DNA of 64,000 nt, taken from Flavobacterium sp. DG2-3. Its GTDB lineage: Bacteria > Bacteroidota > Bacteroidia > Flavobacteriales > Flavobacteriaceae. Numbering within the stretch: the first letter of the stretch is position 1; every line of letters starts with the position of its first letter. Below are positions 25,054 through 33,884 of the stretch, piece by piece. Location of the stretch: contig NZ_JAVAMB010000010.1 in the NCBI RefSeq assembly GCF_030730925.1, forward strand, positions 1 to 64,000. Reading direction: 5' to 3'. Under the pieces are notes generated by a model. That model did no database searches and was not told where the DNA came from. It saw only the letters and a program-made list of their open reading frames with translations. Position numbers and translations under genes: made by a program.

Positions 25054-26578
25054 TTCTAATGCTGTTTTTTTCTTCGTTTATTTCCTGTTCCAATCTTTTA
25101 TTGATATCGATTTTGGAATTCGTGAAAACGAAAATTGTAGCGAGGTATCCTCTAGCATATCGATTGGTGACTTGACCGCCAATAACAGCCGTTTCAAAAT
25201 ACGGACTTGTTTCTTTCATTTCTTTGTCGTTTTCTTCAAAATCCTTAACACGTATAAGGTTTTTGTACGGAATGCTGAGGTCAAACCAATTCAGATAATC
25301 GGCATTGAAAGAGACTGCTTTGATTTCTTTTTTAGTGTAATAATTAATCGCTCCGGCTTGTCCATAATTATCGCAAAGCACAATAGTTTCTTTCTGATTT
25401 GGCACTAAAGCATAAAGCGAATCTGTTTTTCTAGCCAATTCTTTCCAACCCAGCATATCGGCAAAATCCTGAGGTAAATGATGGTCTTTTCCGTCTTCCC
25501 AGCGAAGCAATCCCAGTTTTTGGTAAGGCTCTGAATGCGCCACCATATATTCTGGACTTTTATTAGGAAAAGCAACATGGTAAAGAGGTATAAAAAGCAA
25601 CAATGGAATGAGAATAAAAACAGGTTTTAGAAAACGTTTCCATCCCTTATCTAGAATTTCTGCAATATAAACCGCTCCAAAAGCAATATAAATAGGATAA
25701 AGTCCGATGGCATAATACGCTTTTGCTTTAAAATAAATGAAAATTAAAAGTGTGAAAACAAATGAAGCAAAAAAGAGTTGGTATTTTTTGAAAGGTTTAT
25801 AAAATAAAACTGCGTAAAGTCCGAACAAAATAACGGGTAATCCGCCGATAAAGAATAGCAGCTGTTCTTTTAGAAAATCACCTAAATCAACATTTACTAA
25901 TTGTGTTTCGGCCAATTCCTTCATGTGATGTACAATCGGAAAATGATTGCTATACTGCCAATACAAATTGGGAAGAATGAGTATCAGTTCTAAAATCAAG
26001 GCAAAATAAAACTCTTTTTTTGCGAGTATTTTTCGTTGCTTGGAAAGTAAAACAGCAGGAATTAATCCGAGTAGTGAAAACACAATATTATATTTGTTCA
26101 GGAAACCAAAGGCGAAAATTACCCCTCCAAAATAAAGCCATTTCGTTTTTTCGGAAGTCAGATATTGAATCAAAACATAATAAAGTGCCGTCCAGCATAA
26201 AACGTCAAAAGAGTTGGGCTGATAAAGCATGTTTAAACGCAAAAGACACGAAAGCAAAACACATATTCCTCCAAGAATTAAAGCGTATAGATTACCTTTT
26301 AAAAGTTCTATAGTTTTCCAGACAATTAAAAGTGTGAGTGCACCAAATAGGGCAGGGAAGAACTTGATCCAGAAAACTGAATTTCCAAGTTGCAGAATAA
26401 TATACGAAAACCAGGAAGTAACAGGCGGAACAGATAAATAACCCCAAGCCAAATGATGCGCTTGATCGAGATGTAGATATTCATCGCGCTGCAAATCGTA
26501 TTCGGGACTAATTAATACATATTGCAAAATGAATTTTAAAAGTATAAATCCGAATAGAATTAGGTTCTTTTTGGTCAT
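25046..26578 (-). CDS. Glycosyltransferase family 39-like membrane protein
   Basis: 510-residue polytopic membrane protein of the ArnT/PMT (GT39, GT-C fold) type, transferring sugars from polyprenyl-phosphate donors outside the inner membrane. About 10 to 12 transmembrane helices. The first periplasmic loop carries the characteristic YDLQRDEYLHLDQAHHLAWG with an Asp-Glu pair for metal/donor binding, followed by PPVTSWF. The C-terminal periplasmic domain is about 150 residues long (for example IVLCDNYGQAGAINYYTKKE). Acceptor unknown. First gene of the pair with the DUF4269 gene. Confidence 0.85.
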   Translation of the reverse strand: MTKKNLILFGFILLKFILQYVLISPEYDLQRDEYLHLDQAHHLAWGYLSVPPVTSWFSYIILQLGNSVFWIKFFPALFGALTLLIVWKTIELLKGNLYALILGGICVLLSCLLRLNMLYQPNSFDVLCWTALYYVLIQYLTSEKTKWLYFGGVIFAFGFLNKYNIVFSLLGLIPAVLLSKQRKILAKKEFYFALILELILILPNLYWQYSNHFPIVHHMKELAETQLVNVDLGDFLKEQLLFFIGGLPVILFGLYAVLFYKPFKKYQLFFASFVFTLLIFIYFKAKAYYAIGLYPIYIAFGAVYIAEILDKGWKRFLKPVFILIPLLLFIPLYHVAFPNKSPEYMVAHSEPYQKLGLLRWEDGKDHHLPQDFADMLGWKELARKTDSLYALVPNQKETIVLCDNYGQAGAINYYTKKEIKAVSFNADYLNWFDLSIPYKNLIRVKDFEENDKEMKETSPYFETAVIGGQVTNRYARGYLATIFVFTNSKIDINKRLEQEINEEKNSIRND

Positions 26579-26671
26579 TTGGTTCTGTTTTTTGATTGAG
26601 ATTGATAATATACAGCTAATATATTATTTATTTTGAATTAAAGGTAAACAGATGAATTGTAGGGAAATAAA

Positions 26672-26699
26672 AAAAGCTTCAGAACATTCTGAAGCTTTT
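26672..26699 (-). terminator. DUF4494 gene terminator (AAGCTTCAGA family)
   Basis: Perfect 12-bp stem aaaagcttcaga/tctgaagctttt with loop acat, flanked by A/T runs, 23 bp beyond the DUF4494 stop on the minus strand. It may also act on the other strand. Confidence 0.85.
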
Positions 26700-26722
26700 G
26701 CTTTTTTATGCTTTTTAGAAAA

Positions 26723-27271
26723 TTATTCCTCTACAGCAGTTTCAAATTCCATGTGATCGACAATTTCTGCCTCTGGTTTTTCTGGTTTAGAAGCTTTCAA
26801 AGCATTAAATCTTTCTAGCATTTCAGTTTCGCCTTCTTCACCGCTGAAATAAGGAAAAACATCCATAATGGCCGTTTCTGTAATAGCCGGAATAGAATAT
26901 TCGCCCATTGTATTTTTCATTATATGAAGTGTGTTGTCAAAAGCTTCGCGCACGTCATTTGCCTGAACTAGCATATACATGCTTGTTTTTCTCTCTTTTC
27001 CGCTTTCTTCATCATAAGCAATCAAAGTGATTTTAGATTTAAACCATCTGTCTGCATTTTCAAAAGGATGAATTTCAGCATAATTTGCCACTTTAATAGC
27101 CGTGATTTTAAATTCTTCACTAGTATAAGCGGCCATTTCTTCGGTCATTCTTTTTTCAGCTTCTGTATACGACAAAGCGTCAACCAAATAAGGCTCGGTT
27201 AAAACTTTTTGCCCACCAGTTTCATCTGTTTTTCTATATTTTACTTTGCATTCGTACCAAGTTGCGCTCAT
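26723..27271 (-). CDS. DUF4494 protein
   Basis: 182-residue DUF4494 protein, a family almost restricted to Bacteroidota and their phages. The family-typical start MSATWYECKVKYRKTDETGGQKVLTEPYLVDALSYTEAE is intact, and the acidic C terminus (EKPEAEIVDHMEFETAVEE) is characteristic. No catalytic motif or membrane segment is visible. It has its own promoter element (27295-27302) and terminator. Function unknown. Confidence 0.85.
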   Translation of the reverse strand: MSATWYECKVKYRKTDETGGQKVLTEPYLVDALSYTEAEKRMTEEMAAYTSEEFKITAIKVANYAEIHPFENADRWFKSKITLIAYDEESGKERKTSMYMLVQANDVREAFDNTLHIMKNTMGEYSIPAITETAIMDVFPYFSGEEGETEMLERFNALKASKPEKPEAEIVDHMEFETAVEE

Positions 27272-27645
27272 CTCTTTAAAATTTTTAAGGATGCCAAAGA
27301 TAAATTTTACAGCAAAATAAACCGTTAAATCTTCAAATAGATATTCACAATTTTAGCAGATTTTTGATAACGTTTTGATGTTCTGAAAGTTGTGTTTTTG
27401 TTACATGATTTATTTTCATCACCAAAAAATAAAAATATTCTGGCTCTATTTTAGATTTTAAATTATTGCACAACAATTGTTCAAAAAAAAAGATGATTTC
27501 TTAAATCCAAAAAATCAATTTGTTCGTAAGTGTCCTTAACAATGGCTGGGAAATGAGGTAAATTCAAATGGTATTGGTTTTTGGAGCATATTGAATCTTA
27601 CTGCATTTCCAGCTATTTTTTTATATAAATATTAAAAATAAAAGG
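27272..27645. other. 374-bp gap: DUF4494 promoter and possible structured leader
   Basis: Besides the DUF4494 promoter it holds the motif aagtgtccttaacaatggct (from 27528), similar to 23872-23892. It also holds an imperfect long-range inverted repeat gctgggaaatg (27545-27555) with catttccagc (27603-27612) followed by seven T. This could be an attenuator-like hairpin before the coiled-coil gene at 27646. Otherwise AT-rich with no ORF. Confidence 0.45.
27295..27302 (-). promoter_or_regulatory. -7 promoter element of the DUF4494 gene
   Basis: The minus strand reads TATCTTTG (27302-27295), a perfect TAnnTTTG, 24 bp before the ATG at 27271. No TTG at ideal spacing was found. Confidence 0.5.
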
Positions 27646-27888
27646 TTGGGAAAATTAAACGTTCAAAAGTTGCAAGAGACTTTAAAGTATCTGGAAACAA
27701 AACAGCGCGAATTAAAAAGACAAGATCAAAACGATACGCGAAGCTTGGAATCGATGATTAAATATTTGAAAAAAGATATGCTAGAACAGCATAGTTTGTC
27801 AGATCATCATCAATTGATAAAACAAGAAATCAAAGACACTGAAAGTTTTATTGAAAACGTCAAAAACATTATTAAAATCAATTCTTAA
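27646..27888 (+). CDS. Small coiled-coil protein, hypothetical (TTG start)
   Basis: 80-residue very hydrophilic protein (LNVQKLQETLKYLETKQREL...) that looks almost wholly helical and coiled-coil, with heptad-like Leu/Ile spacing. The only plausible start is TTG at 27646, as there is no in-frame ATG before residue 37. The upstream region has an inverted repeat ending in a T-run (27545-27620), so expression might be attenuated. No family recognised; reality as a gene is likely but not certain. Confidence 0.55.
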   Translation: MGKLNVQKLQETLKYLETKQRELKRQDQNDTRSLESMIKYLKKDMLEQHSLSDHHQLIKQEIKDTESFIENVKNIIKINS

Positions 27889-27916
27889 AATAGTTTTTTA
27901 TTGTAAAATTTTACTT

Positions 27917-28855
27917 TTATTCCAACTTAAATTTTTCGTTTTTACAATCTAGAATCAATTTGTGGTTTAGGAAAAGTTTGTTTCCAATCATTCCCTGCAT
28001 TCCGGATCGTTTCATTAAGAATTTTTGCAATTCTGAAGTTCCTTCTATGTAAGTGACTTCAGAAAGGTCTAAGATTGCTTTTTCGAATTGTATTTTCTTT
28101 TTCGCGGAAGCGGAATAAACACTCAAGGTATTTCCCCATGAATTTCCTTTTTCGGTTTTAATAACGCTGTTTTTATTGCGGTATTTCTGCCAGATTTCTT
28201 TTGTCGTGATCAGTTCATAACCGCTTGTTCCGGTATCGTATAATAATTTTAGATTTTCATTTTCGATAATTGAAGGAATTAAAATTTTACGTTTTTTGAA
28301 CTCAAAATCAGTAAAATTTTCTTTTTTGATTTTTTTTACAAAAGAACATTGATTGTTTTTAAAATCTAAAACTGTAATTCGTTTTTCTAATAAATCGGTT
28401 CCGATTGTGCCGATTATATTTTCTGCTTTTGAATCCTCAAAATTGACTTTTTCACCATAATTCAGAATTTCAAAAGTCTCAGAAACAATATTCATATTTT
28501 TAATTTTGAAAGCTGTTGAAATCTCATTTTTTTCGGAATTCATTTTAATCTGATTGGGAAATTTTTCAGAAATAGATTCTAATGACTTTTTGTAGAAAAC
28601 TGTAGTTGCCGAACCCGAGTCAAATTGCATGTAAAAAGTTTGATCGATTCCGTTTATTTTTATTGGCAAAAGAAGTGCGGAATGTGAGTTTTCATTGCTA
28701 GAAATCCATTTCATCGGAATTTTTTCGGCAATTCCAGTAACTTTCAAATAATTCTCTGGCGGTGTGAATTTCTTTTGAAAATAAAGATATCCTCCCAAAA
28801 AAAGGAAAACGATAATAATTAAAAATGCGGCTGTAATTTTCTTAACTAATTTCAT
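27917..28855 (-). CDS. Membrane-anchored aspartyl protease-like protein
   Basis: 312-residue protein with one N-terminal transmembrane helix (about 7-24) and a periplasmic region containing two retropepsin-like halves. These carry FDSGSATTVF (Asp79-Ser-Gly) and LYDTGTSGYEL (Asp-Thr-Gly), with GTIGTDLLEKRITVLDF and MIGNKLFLNHKLILD as the matching flap/strand elements. Two D(T/S)G motifs in one chain suggest a pepsin-like intramolecular pair. Catalysis is not proven, as the first motif has Ser. The frame is open 18 codons further upstream, but the ATG at 28855 fits the membrane anchor. It follows the XRE gene by 87 bp. Confidence 0.75.
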   Translation of the reverse strand: MKLVKKITAAFLIIIVFLFLGGYLYFQKKFTPPENYLKVTGIAEKIPMKWISSNENSHSALLLPIKINGIDQTFYMQFDSGSATTVFYKKSLESISEKFPNQIKMNSEKNEISTAFKIKNMNIVSETFEILNYGEKVNFEDSKAENIIGTIGTDLLEKRITVLDFKNNQCSFVKKIKKENFTDFEFKKRKILIPSIIENENLKLLYDTGTSGYELITTKEIWQKYRNKNSVIKTEKGNSWGNTLSVYSASAKKKIQFEKAILDLSEVTYIEGTSELQKFLMKRSGMQGMIGNKLFLNHKLILDCKNEKFKLE

Positions 28856-28942
28856 GTCTAATTTTTCTGCAAGATTCGGGTTTCCTTTCCGTTTTTCGTG
28901 CAAAAACAATACGACAGTTTTACGCCATTTTTATGACTGTGT

Positions 28943-29482
28943 TTATAAGAAATTGTTTTTCAGTTTGATAGCTAATTGCTGTTTTTGGTTTAAACTGATT
29001 CCGTTTACAATTACAATTACTAATTTTAAACAAAGAATAGCAAGCAGAGGAATTAAAAATAATGGAAATTTTAGCGAAAATGCACTTTGAAGAAACGGAC
29101 TTATAATCAGTAAAAGAGAAAGAATCAGACTTAAAACAATCTGAATGCTTACAATTTGTTTTCCGATTTCTTTATTTGCAGCATCTGTAGTTTTATACGT
29201 TAAGATTAAAGGAAAAATAATACTTCCGAACGGAATAATAAGTCCTGACAAAACTGAAAGATTAATGATTTTAGCTCTTTCGATTGGAGTATTTTCTTTT
29301 TTGAAAATGAGATTTTCAGGATTGGTTTCTAGCGCTTCGGCGATGGTTTTTAGAGTAAAACCTTTTAGACTGTTTCCAGCCTCAATTCTCTGAATAGTTC
29401 GCAATGAAAGACCCGATTTTTCGGCAAGTTCATTTTGAGTCATGTTTTTTTCTTCTCTCAAAAATTTAACGTTATTCTTCAT
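28943..29482 (-). CDS. XRE-family regulator with membrane domain
   Basis: 179-residue protein with an N-terminal helix-turn-helix of the XRE/Cro type (about 3-58: LREEKNMTQNELAEKSGLS and RTIQRIEAGNS). Three hydrophobic helices follow (about 70-90, 107-127, 132-152), making a membrane-tethered DNA-binding protein. Signals acting on such regulators are unknown. The frame extends 28 codons upstream, but the HTH family start at the ATG at 29482 is preferred. It is upstream of the aspartyl-protease-like gene on the same strand, so they may be functionally linked. Confidence 0.82.
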   Translation of the reverse strand: MKNNVKFLREEKNMTQNELAEKSGLSLRTIQRIEAGNSLKGFTLKTIAEALETNPENLIFKKENTPIERAKIINLSVLSGLIIPFGSIIFPLILTYKTTDAANKEIGKQIVSIQIVLSLILSLLLIISPFLQSAFSLKFPLFLIPLLAILCLKLVIVIVNGISLNQKQQLAIKLKNNFL

Positions 29483-29672
29483 TGTTCTGAATTGTGGTAT
29501 CGAAGCTAAATTATGAAAAAAACTTTTGATGAAAACAACATAATAAAACCTTGGAATTACAGGCAAATTCGAAGTTTTAATAAAAAATTAAGTTTTTTTC
29601 TTTAACAAAAATTACTAACTTGTTGTGAAATAAATTATTCCTTTAATGTTATTGTCATAAAATTTTCCAATT

Positions 29673-31139
29673 ATGCGAGTATCCGTTGTTCGAAAAAATA
29701 TAAAATTTGCCCCAGATTCCAGAAGAGTTGTTGCCCGATATTTTATGAATGGGCAAGAAAGAACCCAGCAAATGGTGGTTCGGATTATGATGCTGGACGA
29801 AAAACAAGTCTTGCAGACTTTGGAACAGACGCTTCGCGAATTTGCGAGAAGACATCGAAATATTTCGGCGGTATTTTTTAGACACTGTGAGCGAATTAGA
29901 CCTATAATAGAAGGAATGCAGATTGATTATGATGGATTGTCTTTAGACCGAAAAATGCTGATTGGTTCTTATTGCACAATGGAATATGCAATCGAATCTG
30001 CTGCGATTTTTAATCCTTCTATTGTAGAAGATTTTGATCAGACTGGATTGGAAGCAGGAGAAAAACGAGTAATTATTTCTTTTCGAGCAACTGGTGAAGG
30101 CCATATTTCGTCGATTGTTTTTAGAAGAGGAATTTTGGATCGCAACAATGATCTGCACATTATGAAAATCGGAAGCCATATTGATCAGGCAGAGATTGAA
30201 CATAAAACCTTATTTAATAAAGAGCGATTTTTAACCAAATTGTATGAAATGCATACAACGGACAAATATATTGCTCAGATTATGCAGGATCTTCCCGAAG
30301 AGTTTGAATTTGCAGTACTTAAAAACACACTGATTGAAGCTTTAAAAGATCCTTTAATACGTGAAGAAAGAAAGGTCGCGCTACAAGAAATATTGTGGCT
30401 GGCGAATTCTTTTTACGATTTGCAGTTTAAACACGATTCGGATATTACAGAACGTGTTATATTTCCGATTTCAGACTCCGAAAGTCGCGGAATAGAAGAT
30501 GCTCGTTTTGTGCGTTTTGTTGATGATAATGATTCTGTTCGAGTTATGGCAACTTATACGGCATATAACGGACATACGATTTTGCCGAAGTTAATTTCTA
30601 CCGAAGATTTTTATAGTTTTAGAGTAATGCCACTTCATGGAGAAGGAGCACAGAATAAAAATCTGGCTTTATTTCCTAGAAAAATAAAAGGCAAATATGC
30701 CATGCTGGCGAGAATTGATGGTGTAAATAATTACATTATGTATTCTGATAGGGTAACGCAATGGAATACGCCTGTTTTACTCCAAAAACCTAAGTTTACT
30801 TGGGAACTCACACAAATAGGAAATTGCGGATCGCCTCTTTGGACAGAAGAAGGCTGGCTTGTAATTTCGCATGGAGTAGGAACGATGAGACGTTATTGTA
30901 TTGGTGCATCGCTGTTTGATCTCGACGATCCTTCAAAAGAAATAGGAAGACTTTCGGAACCTTTGCTTTCTCCTTTAGAGGATGAGCGTGAAGGCTATGT
31001 GCCAAATGTGGTTTATTCTTGCGGGGCAATAATTCATAACAGCAGCTTAATTCTCCCTTATGCCGTATCAGATTATTCCTCAACTTATGCGGTAGTTGAT
31101 TTAGTAGAATTGCTGGATGCACTTAAGAAAAGTAAGTAA
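29673..31139 (+). CDS. GH130-family glycosidase/phosphorylase
   Basis: 488-residue cytosolic protein of glycoside hydrolase family 130, beta-mannoside phosphorylases or hydrolases with a five-bladed propeller. The propeller begins around residue 190. ESRGIEDARFVRF holds the family's Glu-Asp-Arg metal/substrate cluster, with TAYNGHTILPKL, FPRKIKGKYAMLARIDG and GNCGSPLWTEEGWLVISHGVG following. An extra N-terminal helical region of about 190 residues (VVRIMMLDEKQVLQTLEQTL...) is typical of a subgroup. No signal peptide. Exact specificity cannot be read from sequence. Monocistronic. Confidence 0.85.
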   Translation: MRVSVVRKNIKFAPDSRRVVARYFMNGQERTQQMVVRIMMLDEKQVLQTLEQTLREFARRHRNISAVFFRHCERIRPIIEGMQIDYDGLSLDRKMLIGSYCTMEYAIESAAIFNPSIVEDFDQTGLEAGEKRVIISFRATGEGHISSIVFRRGILDRNNDLHIMKIGSHIDQAEIEHKTLFNKERFLTKLYEMHTTDKYIAQIMQDLPEEFEFAVLKNTLIEALKDPLIREERKVALQEILWLANSFYDLQFKHDSDITERVIFPISDSESRGIEDARFVRFVDDNDSVRVMATYTAYNGHTILPKLISTEDFYSFRVMPLHGEGAQNKNLALFPRKIKGKYAMLARIDGVNNYIMYSDRVTQWNTPVLLQKPKFTWELTQIGNCGSPLWTEEGWLVISHGVGTMRRYCIGASLFDLDDPSKEIGRLSEPLLSPLEDEREGYVPNVVYSCGAIIHNSSLILPYAVSDYSSTYAVVDLVELLDALKKSK

Positions 31140-31150
31140 ACCGTCTTTGA

Positions 31151-31301
31151 TTTAAACACATAGAAACATAGTCCATTCGCGAAAGGACGGGATTAAAAAG
31201 GCGTTTCACTAATTTAAATTCACATAGCTTATCCATGTGTGGAAATTTGTTTCTTTTTGCCTCCTTTTTCGAGCTATAGTCTATGTTTCTATGTGTTTAA
31301 A
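31151..31301. repeat. 151-bp inverted repeat with 21-bp perfect arms
   Basis: The arms at 31151-31171 and 31281-31301 (core acacatagaaacatag) are perfect reverse complements. The interior has a smaller palindrome around cacatagcttatccatgtg. It lies between the convergent GH130 and TIGR03915 genes and could act as a bidirectional terminator or be a small mobile palindromic element. Confidence 0.85.
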
Positions 31302-31308
31302 TGTATTA

Positions 31309-32082
31309 TTACCTTTTGTTGAGGTTTGGAATTTTTTCAATTAGATTTTTCCAATATCGTTTTGGCATGTGTTTGATATGAAGTTTGGTGTTTTTTCTCG
31401 ATTCTATATTGACACTGCTGAAATAGTTGCGCCATAAATTCTGGAAAAATTCCTCGCTTTCATTATTTATTTCAGCTAAAAAACTGGAAGAATTAGATTC
31501 AAACTGCATTTCGACTGTTGAGACATTTTCAAGATTATAATAAATTCCGTATCGGCGTTTGGAGTCATAAATGAGCCAGCGCTGATCGGCGTAACGGTTT
31601 TTAAAATGTTGTTCAATAAGTGGTAAAACATCGCAGTCTGGTTCTACAATGGCATAATACAAATCGTCTTTTGTTAGTTTAAAACGAACAAAAGCTTTCA
31701 TTCTGTGGCTTTCTTTTCCGGTTAGATGGGCTGCTTTTTTTACATTCAAAACTTCGCTTCGGCTTAAATCTCCTTCAATATTAATAGGACTTGAAAATGC
31801 ATATTGGACAAATCGAAATAAGATTTCTTCAATCTTATCCAATTCAGATAAAAAGGCAAAATAAATATTCTTACAACCGTTTGTAGAAAGACGCTGCTCG
31901 AGACCATTCAACACCCGATTTGCTTTAGTGCTGTCGTTTGTTACAAAATGAATGTTTGAAAAAAGTAACGAATTGGAGCTCTCTTGTTTTGCAAAAACAA
32001 CATCTTTTAGTTTGTATTCGTAGATTTCAAAAACGGCGGTAAGCCAGCCTTCGAAACTTCCGTCGTAAATTATCTGTGTCAT
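31309..32082 (-). CDS. TIGR03915/DUF4130 DNA-repair-associated protein
   Basis: 257-residue protein of the TIGR03915 (DUF4130) family, found either fused to a uracil-DNA-glycosylase domain or, as here, next to a radical SAM partner. Recognisable segments are MTQIIYDGSFEGWLTAVFEIYE at the start, LTGKESHRMKAFVRF and RYADQRWLIYDSKRRYG. No glycosylase domain is fused. It follows the radical SAM gene by 5 bp on the same strand. A role in DNA modification or repair is inferred from family and partnership only. Confidence 0.85.
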   Translation of the reverse strand: MTQIIYDGSFEGWLTAVFEIYEYKLKDVVFAKQESSNSLLFSNIHFVTNDSTKANRVLNGLEQRLSTNGCKNIYFAFLSELDKIEEILFRFVQYAFSSPINIEGDLSRSEVLNVKKAAHLTGKESHRMKAFVRFKLTKDDLYYAIVEPDCDVLPLIEQHFKNRYADQRWLIYDSKRRYGIYYNLENVSTVEMQFESNSSSFLAEINNESEEFFQNLWRNYFSSVNIESRKNTKLHIKHMPKRYWKNLIEKIPNLNKR

Positions 32083-32087
32083 TTGAA

Positions 32088-33344
32088 TTAAAATAAAGAA
32101 AGCTGGTTCGAAAAATCATTCTTGTATTTACTGTTCTGCAAATTCAAAATCTGACTTTTTATCTGGATCGAAGTCAAATCTTTCTGCATATAAAAAGGCG
32201 ACGAAAAAGCTAAAAAATATTTGGAACGGTTATAGGCAATTCCTAATTTCTTTAAATCTTCGGGCTGTAATCTTTTGAAATTTCTGGCCGCAACTATTTT
32301 TTTAGCGCTCAGAAAACCAATTCCAGGAATACGCTGAATCAATTCTAAATCTGCCGTATTGATATCAACCGGAAATTGATCTAGATTTCGTAAAGCCCAC
32401 CCTAATTTAGGATCAATATCCAGATCGAGATTCGGCTGATCAAAACCCACAATTTCTTTTACATTAAATCCGTAATAACGTATGAGCCAATCGGCCTGAT
32501 ACAGACGGTTTTCTCGAATCATCGGAACAGGAGTTCCAATCGCGGGGAGTCTATTGTCATGGCTTATGGGCACATAACCAGAATAATACACGCGGCGCAT
32601 TTTCATTTGTTCGTAAAAATAATTGGCCATTCCGAGAATTTCCATGTCGTTTTCTTTTGTAGCTCCAATTACCATTTGAGTGCTTTGCCCTGCAGGAGCA
32701 AAAAGGGGTGTCTTATAATTGGCTTTTTTCTCTTCTTGATAGCCAACGATTTCATTTTTAAGATATTCCATTGGCTTAATAACGTCGGCATGATTTTTAT
32801 CTGGAGCCAAGAGTTTAAGGCTTTGTTCTGTCGGCATTTCGACATTTACGCTTAAGCGATCGGCATACAATCCTGCTTCTTTCAACAATTCTTCACTAGC
32901 GCCCGGAATTGCTTTTAAATGGATATAGCCATTAAAATTTTCTTCCAATCGAAGTTTTTTTACAATTCTCACCAAACGCTCCATCGTATAATCGGGATTG
33001 TCAAAAATACCCGAACTCAGAAACAAGCCTTCTATATAATTTCTTCGGTAAAAACCAATCGTCAAATCTACAACTTCCTCTACAGTAAAAGCGGCACGTT
33101 TGATGTCGTTACTTTTTCGGCTCACACAATAAGCGCAGTCAAAAATGCAATGATTGGTAAGCAGAATTTTCAACAGAGAAACGCAGCGTCCGTCTTCGGT
33201 AAAGGCATGACAAATGCCACCTCCAGTGTCGCCTAACCCTTTGTTTTTGTTTTTGCGCGTGCTCTGTCCCGATGAACAAGAAACATCATATTTGGCTGCA
33301 TCTGCTAAAATCGCCAATTTTTCCATTACTCTGTCCTGTACCAT
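32088..33344 (-). CDS. Radical SAM DNA modification/repair protein (TIGR03916)
   Basis: 418-residue radical SAM enzyme of the 'rSAM linked to UDG' family. The cluster motif CxxxCxxC is Cys66-Cys70-Cys73 (NHCIFDCAYC). Upstream lies the family signature LAILADAAKYDVSCSSG. A C-terminal helix-hairpin-helix (LIQRIPGIGFLSAKKIV) indicates DNA binding. The family is related to spore photoproduct lyase, but the lesion or modification it acts on is not established. The start at 33344 (MVQDRVMEKL) could equally be the ATG at 33326. Forms a two-gene operon with the TIGR03915 gene. Confidence 0.88.
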   Translation of the reverse strand: MVQDRVMEKLAILADAAKYDVSCSSGQSTRKNKNKGLGDTGGGICHAFTEDGRCVSLLKILLTNHCIFDCAYCVSRKSNDIKRAAFTVEEVVDLTIGFYRRNYIEGLFLSSGIFDNPDYTMERLVRIVKKLRLEENFNGYIHLKAIPGASEELLKEAGLYADRLSVNVEMPTEQSLKLLAPDKNHADVIKPMEYLKNEIVGYQEEKKANYKTPLFAPAGQSTQMVIGATKENDMEILGMANYFYEQMKMRRVYYSGYVPISHDNRLPAIGTPVPMIRENRLYQADWLIRYYGFNVKEIVGFDQPNLDLDIDPKLGWALRNLDQFPVDINTADLELIQRIPGIGFLSAKKIVAARNFKRLQPEDLKKLGIAYNRSKYFLAFSSPFYMQKDLTSIQIKSQILNLQNSKYKNDFSNQLSLF

Positions 33345-33638
33345 TTTGCTCTTTTTTAGTTGTTTTGGAAATGAAAATTCAATCTTTCAAAGCTAGGAAT
33401 TCATGCTAAAAAAGAAGCTGGAGAGGCTGTTCTAAATTGTATCAATTTTTTTTAAGAAGTCATTTTCGTATTAAAATTTTAATTAAATTTAAAACCCTGA
33501 AAAACAGGTATAAATACGGGGTCGTAAATTGTCAAAACTATTTACATTCGCCCCAATCGAAAAACTGATTTCCCCCCTTAACATTAGTTTTTCAGATTTA
33601 GGAGTATTAGCAGAAATTAAGAACAAACGGCTAAAACA
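33345..33638. other. Intergenic region with two possible RNA hairpins
   Basis: 294 bp upstream of the 81-aa gene. An imperfect stem gaaaaactgat/attagtttttc (33558-33593) carries a C-rich loop (ttccccccttaac). Just upstream ggggtcgtaaat (33519-33530 area) can pair imperfectly with atttacattcgcccc. These may form a leader structure on the plus strand. No TAnnTTTG element was found. Confidence 0.35.
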
Positions 33639-33884
33639 ATGAAATTTGTAAAAGGACAAGATGTTTCCTACACAGCATTGAGTGGGAGATCTTATAAGGG
33701 TACCATTATCGAAAGAAAAATGGATTTTAAAAAGGGGTTTATAATAAAATCGACTTCAAAAGAAAGAGATTTTCATTATCTCATTGAAATACAAAAAAAC
33801 GGCACGACCGAGAAAATTCTTTGTGCCGAAAATCATCTTAAATTATTGGAAAAGAAAAAGCGTTCAGTAAAGAAAGCGGCTTAA
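33639..33884 (+). CDS. Hypothetical basic protein, SH3-like (81 aa)
   Basis: 81-residue Lys-rich protein (MKFVKGQDVSYTALSGRSYKGTIIERKMDF...) ending KKKRSVKKAA. The short beta-strands with the KGQDVSY and YKGTIIE turns recall a small SH3-like or KOW-like barrel, but no family can be named. It overlaps the 3' end of the convergent arsC gene by 4 bp. A clear ATG start and codon use like the surroundings support a real gene. Confidence 0.65.
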   Translation: MKFVKGQDVSYTALSGRSYKGTIIERKMDFKKGFIIKSTSKERDFHYLIEIQKNGTTEKILCAENHLKLLEKKKRSVKKAA

